Shown piece after piece: positions 40,395 to 52,059 of a DNA stretch of 64,000 nucleotides (within the stretch, counting starts at the first letter, position 1; every line of letters starts with the position of its first letter). This DNA is from Coriaria nepalensis (Eukaryota > Streptophyta > Magnoliopsida > Cucurbitales > Coriariaceae): assembly GCA_027186245.1 (NCBI GenBank), contig CP114485.1, forward strand, positions 6,262,001 to 6,326,000, written 5' to 3'. The notes beneath the pieces are model-generated. The model had not been told where the DNA came from and made no database searches. It saw only the letters and a program-made list of their open reading frames with translations. The position numbers and the translations under genes are program-made.

Positions 40395-43300
40395 GAACAT
40401 GAATTTCGAGCACAACATTCTAATGATCTTTGAGGAATATGTGTGCATTTGTTTTACCTCACAATCATGTGAATGAGTTCCCTCCAGCCAATGAATCATA
40501 CGAATGGGATTCGCACAAATTCCATCTTCGCACTTCGAACATTAATTTGAAACATAACATGCTAACGACCTTTGAGGGATATGTGTGCATTTGTTTAGCC
40601 TCAAAATCATGCCAATGAGTCATCTCCAGCCAAGGAGTCATACGAATGGGATTCGAACAAATTATATCTTCGCACAACGGACATGAATTTCATGCACAAC
40701 ATGCTAATTATCTTTGAGGGATATGTGTGCATTTGTTTCACCTCAAAATCTTGCCAATGAGTCACCTCCAGCCAAGGAGTCATATGAATGGGATTCGAAC
40801 AAATTCCATCTTCGCACTTCGGACATGAGTTTCAAGCACAACATTCTAATGATCTTTGAGGAATATGTGTGCATTTGTTTCACCTCACAATCACGTAAAT
40901 GAGTTCCCACCGGCCAATGAGTCATATGAATGGGATTCGACCAAATTCCATTTTTATACTTCGAACATGAATTTCGTGCACAACATGCTAATGATCTTTC
41001 AAGGAGATGTGTGCATTTGTTTCACCTCAAAATCATGCCAATGAGTCACCTCCTGCCAAGGAGTCATCTGAATAGGATTCGAACAAATTTCATAATCGCA
41101 CTTCGAACATGAATTTCAAGCACAATATTCTAATTATCTTTGAGGAATATGTGTGCATTTGTTTCACCTCAAAATCATGCAAATGAGTCACCTCCAGCCA
41201 AGGAGTCATATGAATAGGATTTAAACAAATTCCATCTTCGCACTTCAAACATGAATTTCAAGCATAACATTCTAATGATCTTTGAGGAAATATGTGCATT
41301 TGTTTCACCTGAAAATCATGCCAATGAGTCACCTCCAGCCAAGGAATCTTTTGAATGGGATTCGAACAAATTCCAAATTCGCACTCCGAACATGAATTTC
41401 AAGCACGACATTCTAATGATCTTTGAAGGATATGTGTGCATTTGTTTCACCTTAAAATCATGCCAATGAGTCACCTCCAGCCAACAAAACCTTTTGAATG
41501 GGATTCGAACAAATTCTGATTCCGCACTTCGAACATGAATTTCATGCACAACATGCTAATAATCTTTGAGAGATACATGTGCATTTGTTTCACCTCAAAA
41601 TAATGCCAATGAGTCACCTCCAGCCATGGAGTAATATGAATACGATTCGGACAAATTCCATCTTCGCACTTCAAACATGAATTTCAAGCACAAAATTCTA
41701 ATGGTCATTGAGGAATATATGTGCATTTGTTTCACTTCAAAATCATGCCAATGAGTCACCTCCAGCCGATAAATCATATGAATTGGATTCGAACAAATTC
41801 AATTGTCGCACTTCGGACATGAATTTCATGCACAACATGCTAATGATCTTTGAGGGATATGTGTGCATTTGTTTCACCTCAAAATCATGCCAATGAGTCA
41901 CCTCTAGCCAAGGAGTCATATGAATGGGATTCGAACAAATTCCATCTTCGCACTTCAAACATGAATTTCAAGCACAACATTCTAATGATCTTTGAGGAAT
42001 ATGTGTGCATTTGTTTCACCTCACAATCACGTAAATGAGTTCCCACCAGCCAATGAGTCATATGAATGGGATTCGAACAAATACCATTTTCGCACTTCGA
42101 ACATGAATTTCGTGCACAACATGCTAATGATCTTTCAAGGATATGTGTGCATTTGTTTAACCTCAAAATCATGCCAATGAGTCACCTCTAGCCAAGGAGT
42201 CATCTGAATGGGATTCGAACAAATTCCATCTTCGCACTTCGGACATGAATTTCGAGCACAACATTCTAATGATCTTTGAGGAATATGTGTGCATTTGTTT
42301 TACCTCACAATCATGTGAATGAGTTCCCTCCAGCCAATGAATCATACGAATGGGATTCGCACAAATTCCATCTTCGCACTTCGAACATTAATTTGAAGCA
42401 TAACATGCTAACGACCTTAGAGGGATATGTGTGCATTTGTTTAGCCTCAAAATCATGCCAATGAGTCATCTCCAGCCAAGGAGTCATACGAATGGGATTC
42501 GAACAAATTATATCTTCGCACAACGGACATGAATTTCATGCACAACATGCTAATTATCTTTGAGGGATATGTGTGCATTTGTTTCACCTCAAAATCATGC
42601 CAATGAGTCACCTCCAGCCAAGGAGTCATATGAATGGGATTCGAACAAATTCCATCTTCGCACTTCGGACATGAGTTTCAAGCACAACATTCTAATGATC
42701 TTTGAGGAATATGTGTGCATTTGTTTCACCTCACAATCACGTAAATGAGTTCCCACCGGCCAATGAGTCATATGAATGGGATTCGACCAAATTCCATTTT
42801 TATACTTCGAACATGAATTTCGTGCACAACATGCTAATGATCTTTCAAGGAGATGTGTGCATTTTTTTCACCTCAAAATCATGCCAATGAGTCACCTCCT
42901 GCCAAGGAGTCATCTGAATGGGATTCGAACAAATTTCATAATCGCACTTCGAACATGAATTTCAAGCACAATATTCTAATTATCTTTGAGGAATATGTGT
43001 GCATTTGTTTCACCTCAAAATCATGCAAATGAGTCACCTCCAGCCAAGGAGTCATATGAATAGGATTTAAACAAATTCCATCTTCGCACTTCGAACATGA
43101 ATTTCAAGCATAACATTCTAATGATCTTTGAGGAATATATGTGCATTTGTTTCACCTGAAAATCATGCCAATGAGTCACCTCCAGCCAAGGAATCTTTTG
43201 AATGGGATTCGAAAAAATTCCAAATTCGCACTCCGAACATGAATTTCAAGCACGACATTCTAATGATCTTTGAAGGATATGTGTGCATTTGTTTCACCTT

Positions 43301-44140
43301 AAAATCATGCCAATGAGTCACCTCCAGCCAACAAAACCTTTTGAATGGGATTCGAACAAATTCTGATTCCGCACTTCGAACATGAATTTCATGCACAACA
43401 TGCTAATAATCTTTGAGAGATACATGTGCATTTGTTTCACCTCAAAATAATGCCAATGAGTCACCTCCAGCCATGGAGTAATATGAATACGATTCGGACA
43501 AATTCCATCTTCGCACTTCAAACATGAATTTCAAGCACAAAATTCTAATGGTCATTGAGGAATATATGTGCATTTGTTTCACTTCAAAATCATGCCAATG
43601 AGTCACCTCCAGCCGATAAATCATATGAATTGGATTCGAACAAATTCAATTGTCGCACTTCGGACATGAATTTCATGCACAACATGCTAATGATCTTTGA
43701 GGGATATGTGTGCATTTGTTTCACCTCAAAATCATGCCAATGAGTCACCTCTAGCCAAGGAGTCATATGAATGGGATTCGATCAAATTCCATCTTCGCAC
43801 TTCAGACATGAATTTCAAGCACAACATTCTAATGATCTTTGAGGAATATGTGTGCATTTGTTTCACCTCACAATCACGTAAATGAGTTCCCACCAGCCAA
43901 TGAGTCATATGAATGGGATTCGAACAAATACCATTTTCGCACTTCGAACATGAATTTCGTGCACAACATGCTAATGATCTTTCAAGGATATGTGTGCATT
44001 TGTTTAACCTCAAAATCATGCCAATGAGTCACCTCTAGCCAAGGAGTCATCTGACTGGGATTCGAACAAATTCCATCTTCGCACTTCGGACATGAATTTC
44101 GAGCACAACATTCTAATGATATTTGAGGAATATGTGTGCA
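40395..44140 (+). repeat. 13-monomer tandem duplication (1,846-1,847 bp)
   Basis: Copy 1 is about 40,395-42,241 and copy 2 about 42,242-44,140. Shared rare marks are CATTTTTATACTTCG, CTTTCAAGGAGATGTG, CCAACAAAACCTTTTG (a 1-bp gain), TTCTGATTCCGCAC, AATTGTCGCACTTCGG and GTTTAGCCTC. The offset rises from 1,846 to 1,847 near 41,285, where copy 1 reads GAGGAAATATGTGC and copy 2 GAGGAATATATGTGC. Differences are few and scattered. Part of the unit (about 40,714-41,290) also has a partner near 37,024-37,600. Confidence 0.88.
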
Positions 44141-44894
44141 TTTGTTTCACCTCAAAATCATGTCAATTAGTCACCTCCAGCCAAGGAGTCATCTGAATAA
44201 GGGTCGAACAAATTCCATCTTCACACTTTGAACATGAATTTCAAGCACACATTCTAATGATCTTTGAGGAATAGGTGTGCATTTGTTTCACCTCAAAATC
44301 ATGCCAATGAGTCACCTCCAGCAATGGAGTAATATGAATACGATTCGAACAAATTCCATCTTCGCACTTCGAACATGAATTTCAAGCACAACATTCTAAT
44401 GGTCTTTGAGGAATATGTGTGCATTTGTTTCACCTCAAAATCATGCCAATGAGTCACCTCCAGCCAAGAAATCCTATGAATGGGATTCGAAGAAATTCCA
44501 TTGTCGCACTTCGAACATGAATTTCATGCACAACATGCTAATGATCTTTGAGAGATATGTGTGCATTTGTTTCACCCCAAAATCATGCAAATGAATCACC
44601 TCCAGCCAAGGAGTCATATGAATGGGATTCGAACAAATTCCATTTTCGCACTTCGAAAATGAATTTCAAGCACAACATTCTAATGATCTTTGAGGAATAT
44701 GTGTGTATTTGTTTCACCTCAAAATCAGGCCAATGAGTCACCTCCAGCCAAGGAGTCATATGAATGGGATTCGAACAAATTCCATCTTCGCACTTCGAAC
44801 ATGAATTTCATGCAAAACATGATAATCATCTTTGAGGGATATGTGTGCATTTGTTTCACCTCACAATGATGTCAATGCGTTTCCTCCAGCCAAT

Positions 44895-45036
44895 GAATCA
44901 TATGAATGGGATTCGAACAAATTCCATCTTCGCACTTCGAACATGAATTTCAAGCACAACATGCTAATGATCTTTGAGGGATATGTGTCCATTTGTTTCA
45001 CCTCAAAATCATGCCAATGAGTCACCTCCAGCCAAG
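44895..45036 (+). repeat. Representative satellite monomer (142 bp)
   Basis: This unit matches the consensus I built by eye at all but one position: GTGTCC replaces the usual GTGTGC near unit position 94. It serves as the reference for unit numbering. It holds three CpGs (at about 20, 37 and 44), two TTCGAA palindromes, a TCATATGA palindrome, a CACCTC direct repeat 24 bp apart, and an AAAA run at 111-114. Its length of 142 is 1 modulo 3, so any open frame changes frame at each unit boundary. Confidence 0.9.
44909..44966 (-). promoter_or_regulatory. Possible tRNA-like Pol III internal promoter in each monomer (example unit)
   Basis: On the minus strand the unit reads TGTTCGAATCC, which fits the Pol III B-box consensus GGTTCGANTCC at all fixed bases but the first. 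Thirty-five bases upstream on the same strand is TAGCATGTTGTG, a partial match (6 of 9 fixed positions) to the A-box TRGCNNAGYNGG. The gap is close to that in tRNA genes. Many units have a TTTT run about 43 bases after the B-box. This is a motif match only: the A-box half is weak and units with CATTCTA lose it. No tRNA fold was found. Confidence 0.2.
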
Positions 45037-45121
45037 GAGTCATCTGAATGGGATTCGAACAAATTCTATATTCGCACTTCGAACATGAATTTCAAGCACA
45101 ACATTCTAATGATATTTGAGT

Positions 45122-48100
45122 AATATGTGTGCATTTGTTTCACCTCAAAATCATGCAAATGAGTCACCTCCAGCCAAAAAATCATATGAATGGGACTCGA
45201 ACAAATTCCATATTCGCACTTCGAACATGAATTTCAAGCACAACATGCTAATGATCTTTGAGAGATATGTGTGTATTTGTTTTACCTCACAACCATGTCA
45301 ATGAGTTCCCACCGTCCAATGAATCATTTGAATGGGATTCGAAAAAATTCCATCTTCACACTTCGAACATGAATTTCAAACACAACATTCTAATGGTCTT
45401 TGACGAATATGTGTGCATTTGTTTCACCTCAAAATCATGCCAATGAGTCACCTCCGGCCAAAGAATCATATGAATGGGATTCGAACAAATTCCATATTTG
45501 CACTTCGAACATGAATTTCAAGCACAACATTCTAAAGATCTTTGAAGGATATGTGTGCATTTGTTTCACCTGAAAATCATGCCAGTGAGTCACCTCCAGC
45601 CAAGAAAATCATGTGAATGGGATTCGAACAAATTCTGATTCCGCACTTCGAACATGAATTTCATGCACAACATGCTAATGATCTTTGAGAGATATGTGTG
45701 CATTTGTTTCACCCCAAAATCATGCAAATGAATCACCTCCAGCCAAGGAGTCATATGAATGGGATTCGAACAAATTCCATTTTCGCACTTCGAAAATGAA
45801 TTTTAAGCACAACATTCTAACGATCTTTGAGGAATATGTCTGTATTTGTTTCACCTCAAAATCAGGCCAATGAGTCACCTCCTGCCAAGGAATCATTTTA
45901 ATGGGATTCGAAGATATTCCATCTTTGGACTTCAAACATGAATTTCAAGCATAACAATCTAATAATCTTTGAGGGATATGTGTGCATTTGTTTCACCTCA
46001 CAACCATGTCAATGAGTTCCCACCGTCTAATGAATCTTTTGAATGGGATTCGAAAAAATTCCATCTTCACACTTCGAACATGAATTTCAAGCACAACATT
46101 CTAATGGTCTTTGAGGAATATGTGTCCATTTGTTTCACCTCAAAATCATGCAAATGAGTCACCTCCAGCCAAAAAATCATATGAATGGGATTCGAACAAA
46201 TTCCATCTTCGCACTTCGAACATGAATTTCAAGCACAACATGCTAAGGATCTTTGAGAAATATGTGTGCATTTGTTTCACCTCAAAATCATGCCAGTGAG
46301 TCACCTCCAGCCAAGGAGTCATATGAATGGGATTCGAACAAATTCCATCTTCGCACTTCGAACATGAATTTCGAGCTCAACATTCTAATGATCTTTGAGG
46401 AATATGTGTGCATTTGTTTCACCTCAAAATCATGCAAATGAGTCACCTCCAGCCAAAAAATCATATGAATGGGACTCGAACAAATTCCATATTCGCACTT
46501 CGAACATGAATTTCAAGCACAACATGCTAATGATCTTTGAGAGATATGTGTGTATTTGTTTTACCTCAAAACCATGTCAATGAGTTCCCACCGTCCAATG
46601 AATCATTTGAATGGGATTCGAAAAAATTCCATCTTCACACTTCGAACATGAATTTCAAGCACAACATTCTAATGGTCTTTGACGAATATGTGTGCATTTG
46701 TTTCACCTCAAAATCATGCCAATGAGTCACCTCCGGCCAAAGAATCATATGAATGGGATTCGAACAAATTCCATATTTGCACTTCGAACATGAATTTCAA
46801 GCACAACATTCTAAAGATCTTTGAAGGATATGTGTGCATTTGTTTCACCTGAAAATCATGCCAGTGAGTCACCTCCAGCCAAGAAAATCATGTGAATGGG
46901 ATTCGAACAAATTCTGATTCCGCACTTCGAACATGAATTTCATGCACAACATGCTAATGATCTTTGAGAGATATGTGTGCATTTGTTTCACCCCAAAATC
47001 ATGCAAATGAATCACCTCCAGCCAAGGAGTCATATGAATGGGATTCGAACAAATTCCATTTTCGCACTTCGAAAATGAATTTTAAGCACAACATTCTAAC
47101 GATCTTTGAGGAATATGTCTGTATTTGTTTCACCTCAAAATCAGGCCAATGAGTCACCTCCTGCCAAGGAATCATTTTAATGGGATTCGAAGATATTCCA
47201 TCTTTGGACTTCAAACATGAATTTCAAGCATAACAATCTAATAATCTTTGAGGGATATGTGTGCATTTGTTTCACCTCACAACCATGTCAATGAGTTCCC
47301 ACCGTCTAATGAATCTTTTGAATGGGATTCGAAAAAATTCCATCTTCACACTTCGAACATGAATTTCAAGCACAACATTCTAATGGTCTTTGAGGAATAT
47401 GTGTCCATTTGTTTCACCTCAAAATCATGCAAATGAGTCACCTCCAGCCAAAAAATCATATGAATGGGATTCGAACAAATTCCATCTTCGCACTTCGAAC
47501 ATGAATTTCAAGCACAACATGCTAAGGATCTTTGAGAAATATGTGTGCATTTGTTTCACCTCAAAATCATGCCAGTGAGTCACCTCCAGCCAAGGAGTCA
47601 TATGAATGGGATTCGAACAAATTCCATCTTCGCACTTCGAACATGAATTTCGAGCTCAACATTCTAATGATCTTTGAGGAATATGTGTGCATTTGTTTCA
47701 CCTCAAAATCATGCAAATGAGTCACCTCCAGCCAAAAAATCATATGAATGGGACTCGAACAAATTCCATATTCGCACTTCGAACATGAATTTCAAGCACA
47801 ACATGCTAATGATCTTTGAGAGATATGTGTGTATTTGTTTTACCTCAAAACCATGTCAATGAGTTCCCACCGTCCAATGAATCATTTGAATGGGATTCGA
47901 AAAAATTCCATCTTCACACTTCGAACATGAATTTCAAGCACAACATTCTAATGGTCTTTGACGAATATGTGTGCATTTGTTTCACCTCAAAATCATGCCA
48001 ATGAGTCACCTCCGGCCAAAGAATCATATGAATGGGATTCGAACAAATTCCATATTTGCACTTCGAACATGAATTTCAAGCACAACATTCTAAAGATCTT

Positions 48101-50796
48101 TGAAGGATATGTGTGCATTTGTTTCACCTGAAAATCATGCCAGTGAGTCACCTCCAGCCAAGAAAATCATGTGAATGGGATTCGAACAAATTCTGATTCC
48201 GCACTTCGAACATGAATTTCATGCACAACATGCTAATGATCTTTGAGAGATATGTGTGCATTTGTTTCACCCCAAAATCATGCAAATGAATCACCTCCAG
48301 CCAAGGAGTCATATGAATGGGATTCGAACAAATTCCATTTTCGCACTTCGAAAATGAATTTTAAGCACAACATTCTAACGATCTTTGAGGAATATGTCTG
48401 TATTTGTTTCACCTCAAAATCAGGCCAATGAGTCACCTCCTGCCAAGGAATCATTTTAATGGGATTCGAAGATATTCCATCTTTGGACTTCAAACATGAA
48501 TTTCAAGCATAACAATCTAATAATCTTTGAGGGATATGTGTGCATTTGTTTCACCTCACAACCATGTCAATGAGTTCCCACCGTCTAATGAATCTTTTGA
48601 ATGGGATTCGAAAAAATTCCATCTTCACACTTCGAACATGAATTTCAAGCACAACATTCTAATGGTCTTTGAGGAATATGTGTCCATTTGTTTCACCTCA
48701 AAATCATGCAAATGAGTCACCTCCAGCCAAAAAATCATATGAATGGGATTCGAACAAATTCCATCTTCGCACTTCGAACATGAATTTCAAGCACAACATG
48801 CTAAGGATCTTTGAGAAATATGTGTGCATTTGTTTCACCTCAAAATCATGCCAGTGAGTCACCTCCAGCCAAGGAGTCATATGAATGGGATTCGAACAAA
48901 TTCCATCTTCGCACTTCGAACATGAATTTCGAGCTCAACATTCTAATGATCTTTGAGGAATATGTGTGCATTTGTTTCACCTCAAAATCATGCAAATGAG
49001 TCACCTCCAGCCAAAAAATCATATGAATGGGACTCGAACAAATTCCATATTCGCACTTCGAACATGAATTTCAAGCACAACATGCTAATGATCTTTGAGA
49101 GATATGTGTGTATTTGTTTTACCTCAAAACCATGTCAATGAGTTCCCACCGTCCAATGAATCATTTGAATGGGATTCGAAAAAATTCCATCTTCACACTT
49201 CGAACATGAATTTCAAGCACAACATTCTAATGGTCTTTGACGAATATGTGTGCATTTGTTTCACCTCAAAATCATGCCAATGAGTCACCTCCGGCCAAAG
49301 AATCATATGAATGGGATTCGAACAAATTCCATATTTGCACTTCGAACATGAATTTCAAGCACAACATTCTAAAGATCTTTGAAGGATATGTGTGCATTTG
49401 TTTCACCTGAAAATCATGCCAGTGAGTCACCTCCAGCCAAGAAAATCATGTGAATGGGATTCGAACAAATTCTGATTCCGCACTTCGAACATGAATTTCA
49501 TGCACAACATGCTAATGATCTTTGAGAGATATGTGTGCATTTGTTTCACCCCAAAATCATGCAAATGAATCACCTCCAGCCAAGGAGTCATATGAATGGG
49601 ATTCGAACAAATTCCATTTTCGCACTTCGAAAATGAATTTTAAGCACAACATTCTAACGATCTTTGAGGAATATGTCTGTATTTGTTTCACCTCAAAATC
49701 AGGCCAATGAGTCACCTCCTGCCAAGGAATCATTTTAATGGGATTCGAAGATATTCCATCTTTGGACTTCAAACATGAATTTCAAGCATAACAATCTAAT
49801 AATCTTTGAGGGATATGTGTGCATTTGTTTCACCTCACAACCATGTCAATGAGTTCCCACCGTCTAATGAATCTTTTGAATGGGATTCGAAAAAATTCCA
49901 TCTTCACACTTCGAACATGAATTTCAAGCACAACATTCTAATGGTCTTTGAGGAATATGTGTCCATTTGTTTCACCTCAAAATCATGCAAATGAGTCACC
50001 TCCAGCCAAAAAATCATATGAATGGGATTCGAACAAATTCCATCTTCGCACTTCGAACATGAATTTCAAGCACAACATGCTAAGGATCTTTGAGAAATAT
50101 GTGTGCATTTGTTTCACCTCAAAATCATGCCAGTGAGTCACCTCCAGCCAAGGAGTCATATGAATGGGATTCGAACAAATTCCATCTTCGCACTTCGAAC
50201 ATGAATTTCGAGCTCAACATTCTAATGATCTTTGAGGAATATGTGTGCATTTGTTTCACCTCAAAATCATGCAAATGAGTCACCTCCAGCCAAAAAATCA
50301 TATGAATGGGACTCGAACAAATTCCATATTCGCACTTCGAACATGAATTTCAAGCACAACATGCTAATGATCTTTGAGAGATATGTGTGTATTTGTTTTA
50401 CCTCAAAACCATGTCAATGAGTTCCCACCGTCCAATGAATCATTTGAATGGGATTCGAAAAAATTCCATCTTCACACTTCGAACATGAATTTCAAGCACA
50501 ACATTCTAATGGTCTTTGACGAATATGTGTGCATTTGTTTCACCTCAAAATCATGCCAATGAGTCACCTCCGGCCAAAGAATCATATGAATGGGATTCGA
50601 ACAAATTCCATATTTGCACTTCGAACATGAATTTCAAGCACAACATTCTAAAGATCTTTGAAGGATATGTGTGCATTTGTTTCACCTGAAAATCATGCCA
50701 GTGAGTCACCTCCAGCCAAGAAAATCATGTGAATGGGATTCGAACAAATTCTGATTCCGCACTTCGAACATGAATTTCATGCACAACATGCTAATA
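45122..50796 (+). repeat. 9-monomer higher-order repeat, 1,279 bp, about 4.4 copies
   Basis: The period is 1,279 bp (9 x 142 + 1; the extra base lies in CAAGAAAATCATGTG). Successive copies begin near 45,122, 46,401, 47,680, 48,959 and 50,238. Ordered marks are AAAAAATCATATGAATGGG with GGGACTCG; GTGTGTATTTG with CCACCGTCCAATG; CTTTGACGAATATG; CCGGCCAAAGAATC with ATATTTGCAC; CTGATTCCGCAC; CCATTTTCGCAC with GAAAATG; CATTTTAATGGG with TTCGAAGATATTCC; CCGTCTAATGAATCTTTTG; and CGAGCTCAACATTC. Copies 2-5 appear identical where compared. Copy 1 has a few differences. The array ends by loss of one unit in the last copy, near 50,797. Confidence 0.93.
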
Positions 50797-52059
50797 ATCT
50801 TTGAGAGATACGTGTGCATTTGTTTCACCTCAAAATAATGCCAATGAGTCACCTCCAGCCAAGGAATCATTTTAATGGGATTCGAAGATATTCCATCTTT
50901 GGACTTCAAACATGAATTTCAAGCATAACAATCTAATAATCTTTGAGGGATATGTGTGCATTTGTTTCACCTCACAACCATGTCAATGAGTTCCCACCGT
51001 CTAATGAATCTTTTGAATGGGATTCAAAAAAATTCCATCTTCACACTTCGAACATGAATTTCAAGCACAACATTCTAATGGTCTTTGACGAATATGTGTG
51101 CATTTGTTTCACCTCATAATCATGCCAATGAGTCACCTCCAGCCAAGGAGTCGTATGAATAGGATTCGAACAAATTCCATCTTCGCACTTCGAACATGAA
51201 TTTCAAGCACAACATGCTAAGGATCTTTGAGAAATATGTGTGCATTTGTTTCACCTCAAAATCTTGCCAATGAGTCATCTCCAGCCAAGGAATCATATGA
51301 ATAGGATTCGAACAAATTCCATCTTCGCACTTCGAACATGAATTTCAAGCACAACATGCTAATGATCTTTGAGGAATATGTGTGCATTTGTTTTGACCTC
51401 AAAATCATGCCAATGAGTCACCTCCAGCCAAGGAGTCATCTCAATGGGATTCGAACGAATTGCATCTTCGCATTTCGGACATGAATTTCGAGCACAACAT
51501 TCTAACTATATTTGAGGAATATGGGTGCATTTGTTTCTCCTCAAAATCATGTCAATGAGTCACCTCCAGCCACGGAGTCATCTGAATAGGATTCAAACAA
51601 ATTCCATCTTTGCACTTTGAACATGAATTTCAAGCACACATTCTAATGATCTTTGAGGAATATGGGTGCATTTTTTTCACCTCAAAATCATGCCAATGAG
51701 TCACCTCCAGCCAAAGAATCATTTGAATGAGATTCGAACAAATTCCATATTCGCACTTCGAACCTGAATTTCAAGCACGACATTCTAATGGTCTTTGAAG
51801 GATATGTGTGCATTTGTTTCACCTGAAAATCATGCCAATGAGTCACCTCCAGCCAAGAAATCATGTGAATGGGATTCGAACAAATTCTGATTCCGCACTT
51901 CGAACATGAATTTCATGCACATCATGCTAATGATCTTTGAGAAATACGTGTGCATTTGTTTCACCTCAAAATAATGCCAATGAGTCACCTCCAGCCAGGG
52001 AATCATTTTAATGGGATTCGAAGATATTCCATATTTGGACGTCGAACATGAATTTCAAG
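50797..52059 (+). repeat. Diverged units next to the 9-monomer core
   Basis: This begins with the 9-monomer order but lacks the CCATTTTCGCAC unit: the CTGATTCCGCAC unit is followed directly by the CATTTTAATGGG unit near 50,865. It then departs through GTCGTATGAATAGG units. One unit has a 1-bp gain (GTTTTGACCTC near 51,391) and one a 1-bp loss (GCACACATTC near 51,626). A second CTGATTCC and CATTTTAATGGG pair lies near 51,880-52,040. Confidence 0.7.

Larger units (their letters stand above)
44141..45121 (+). repeat. Monomers bordering the homogeneous core
   Basis: About seven units. They include a 1-bp-short unit with GCACACATTC and GGAATAGGTGTGC near 44,240-44,275, an AATATGAATACGATTCG unit near 44,330, and consensus-like units. 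Several variants recur in the 51-57 kb zone. No tandem higher order is seen. Confidence 0.7.

Noticed and set aside
44909..44960. CENP-B box in the TTCG-containing part of the unit.
   Set aside because: TTCG is present, but the CGGG core that should follow at fixed distance is missing on both strands in the consensus and in the variants checked.
44895..45036. A tRNA gene or a SINE body hidden in the monomer, given the B-box match.
   Set aside because: No cloverleaf pairing, acceptor stem or SINE tail can be drawn, and the A-box is a poor match. Only the promoter-like motif is kept, at low confidence.
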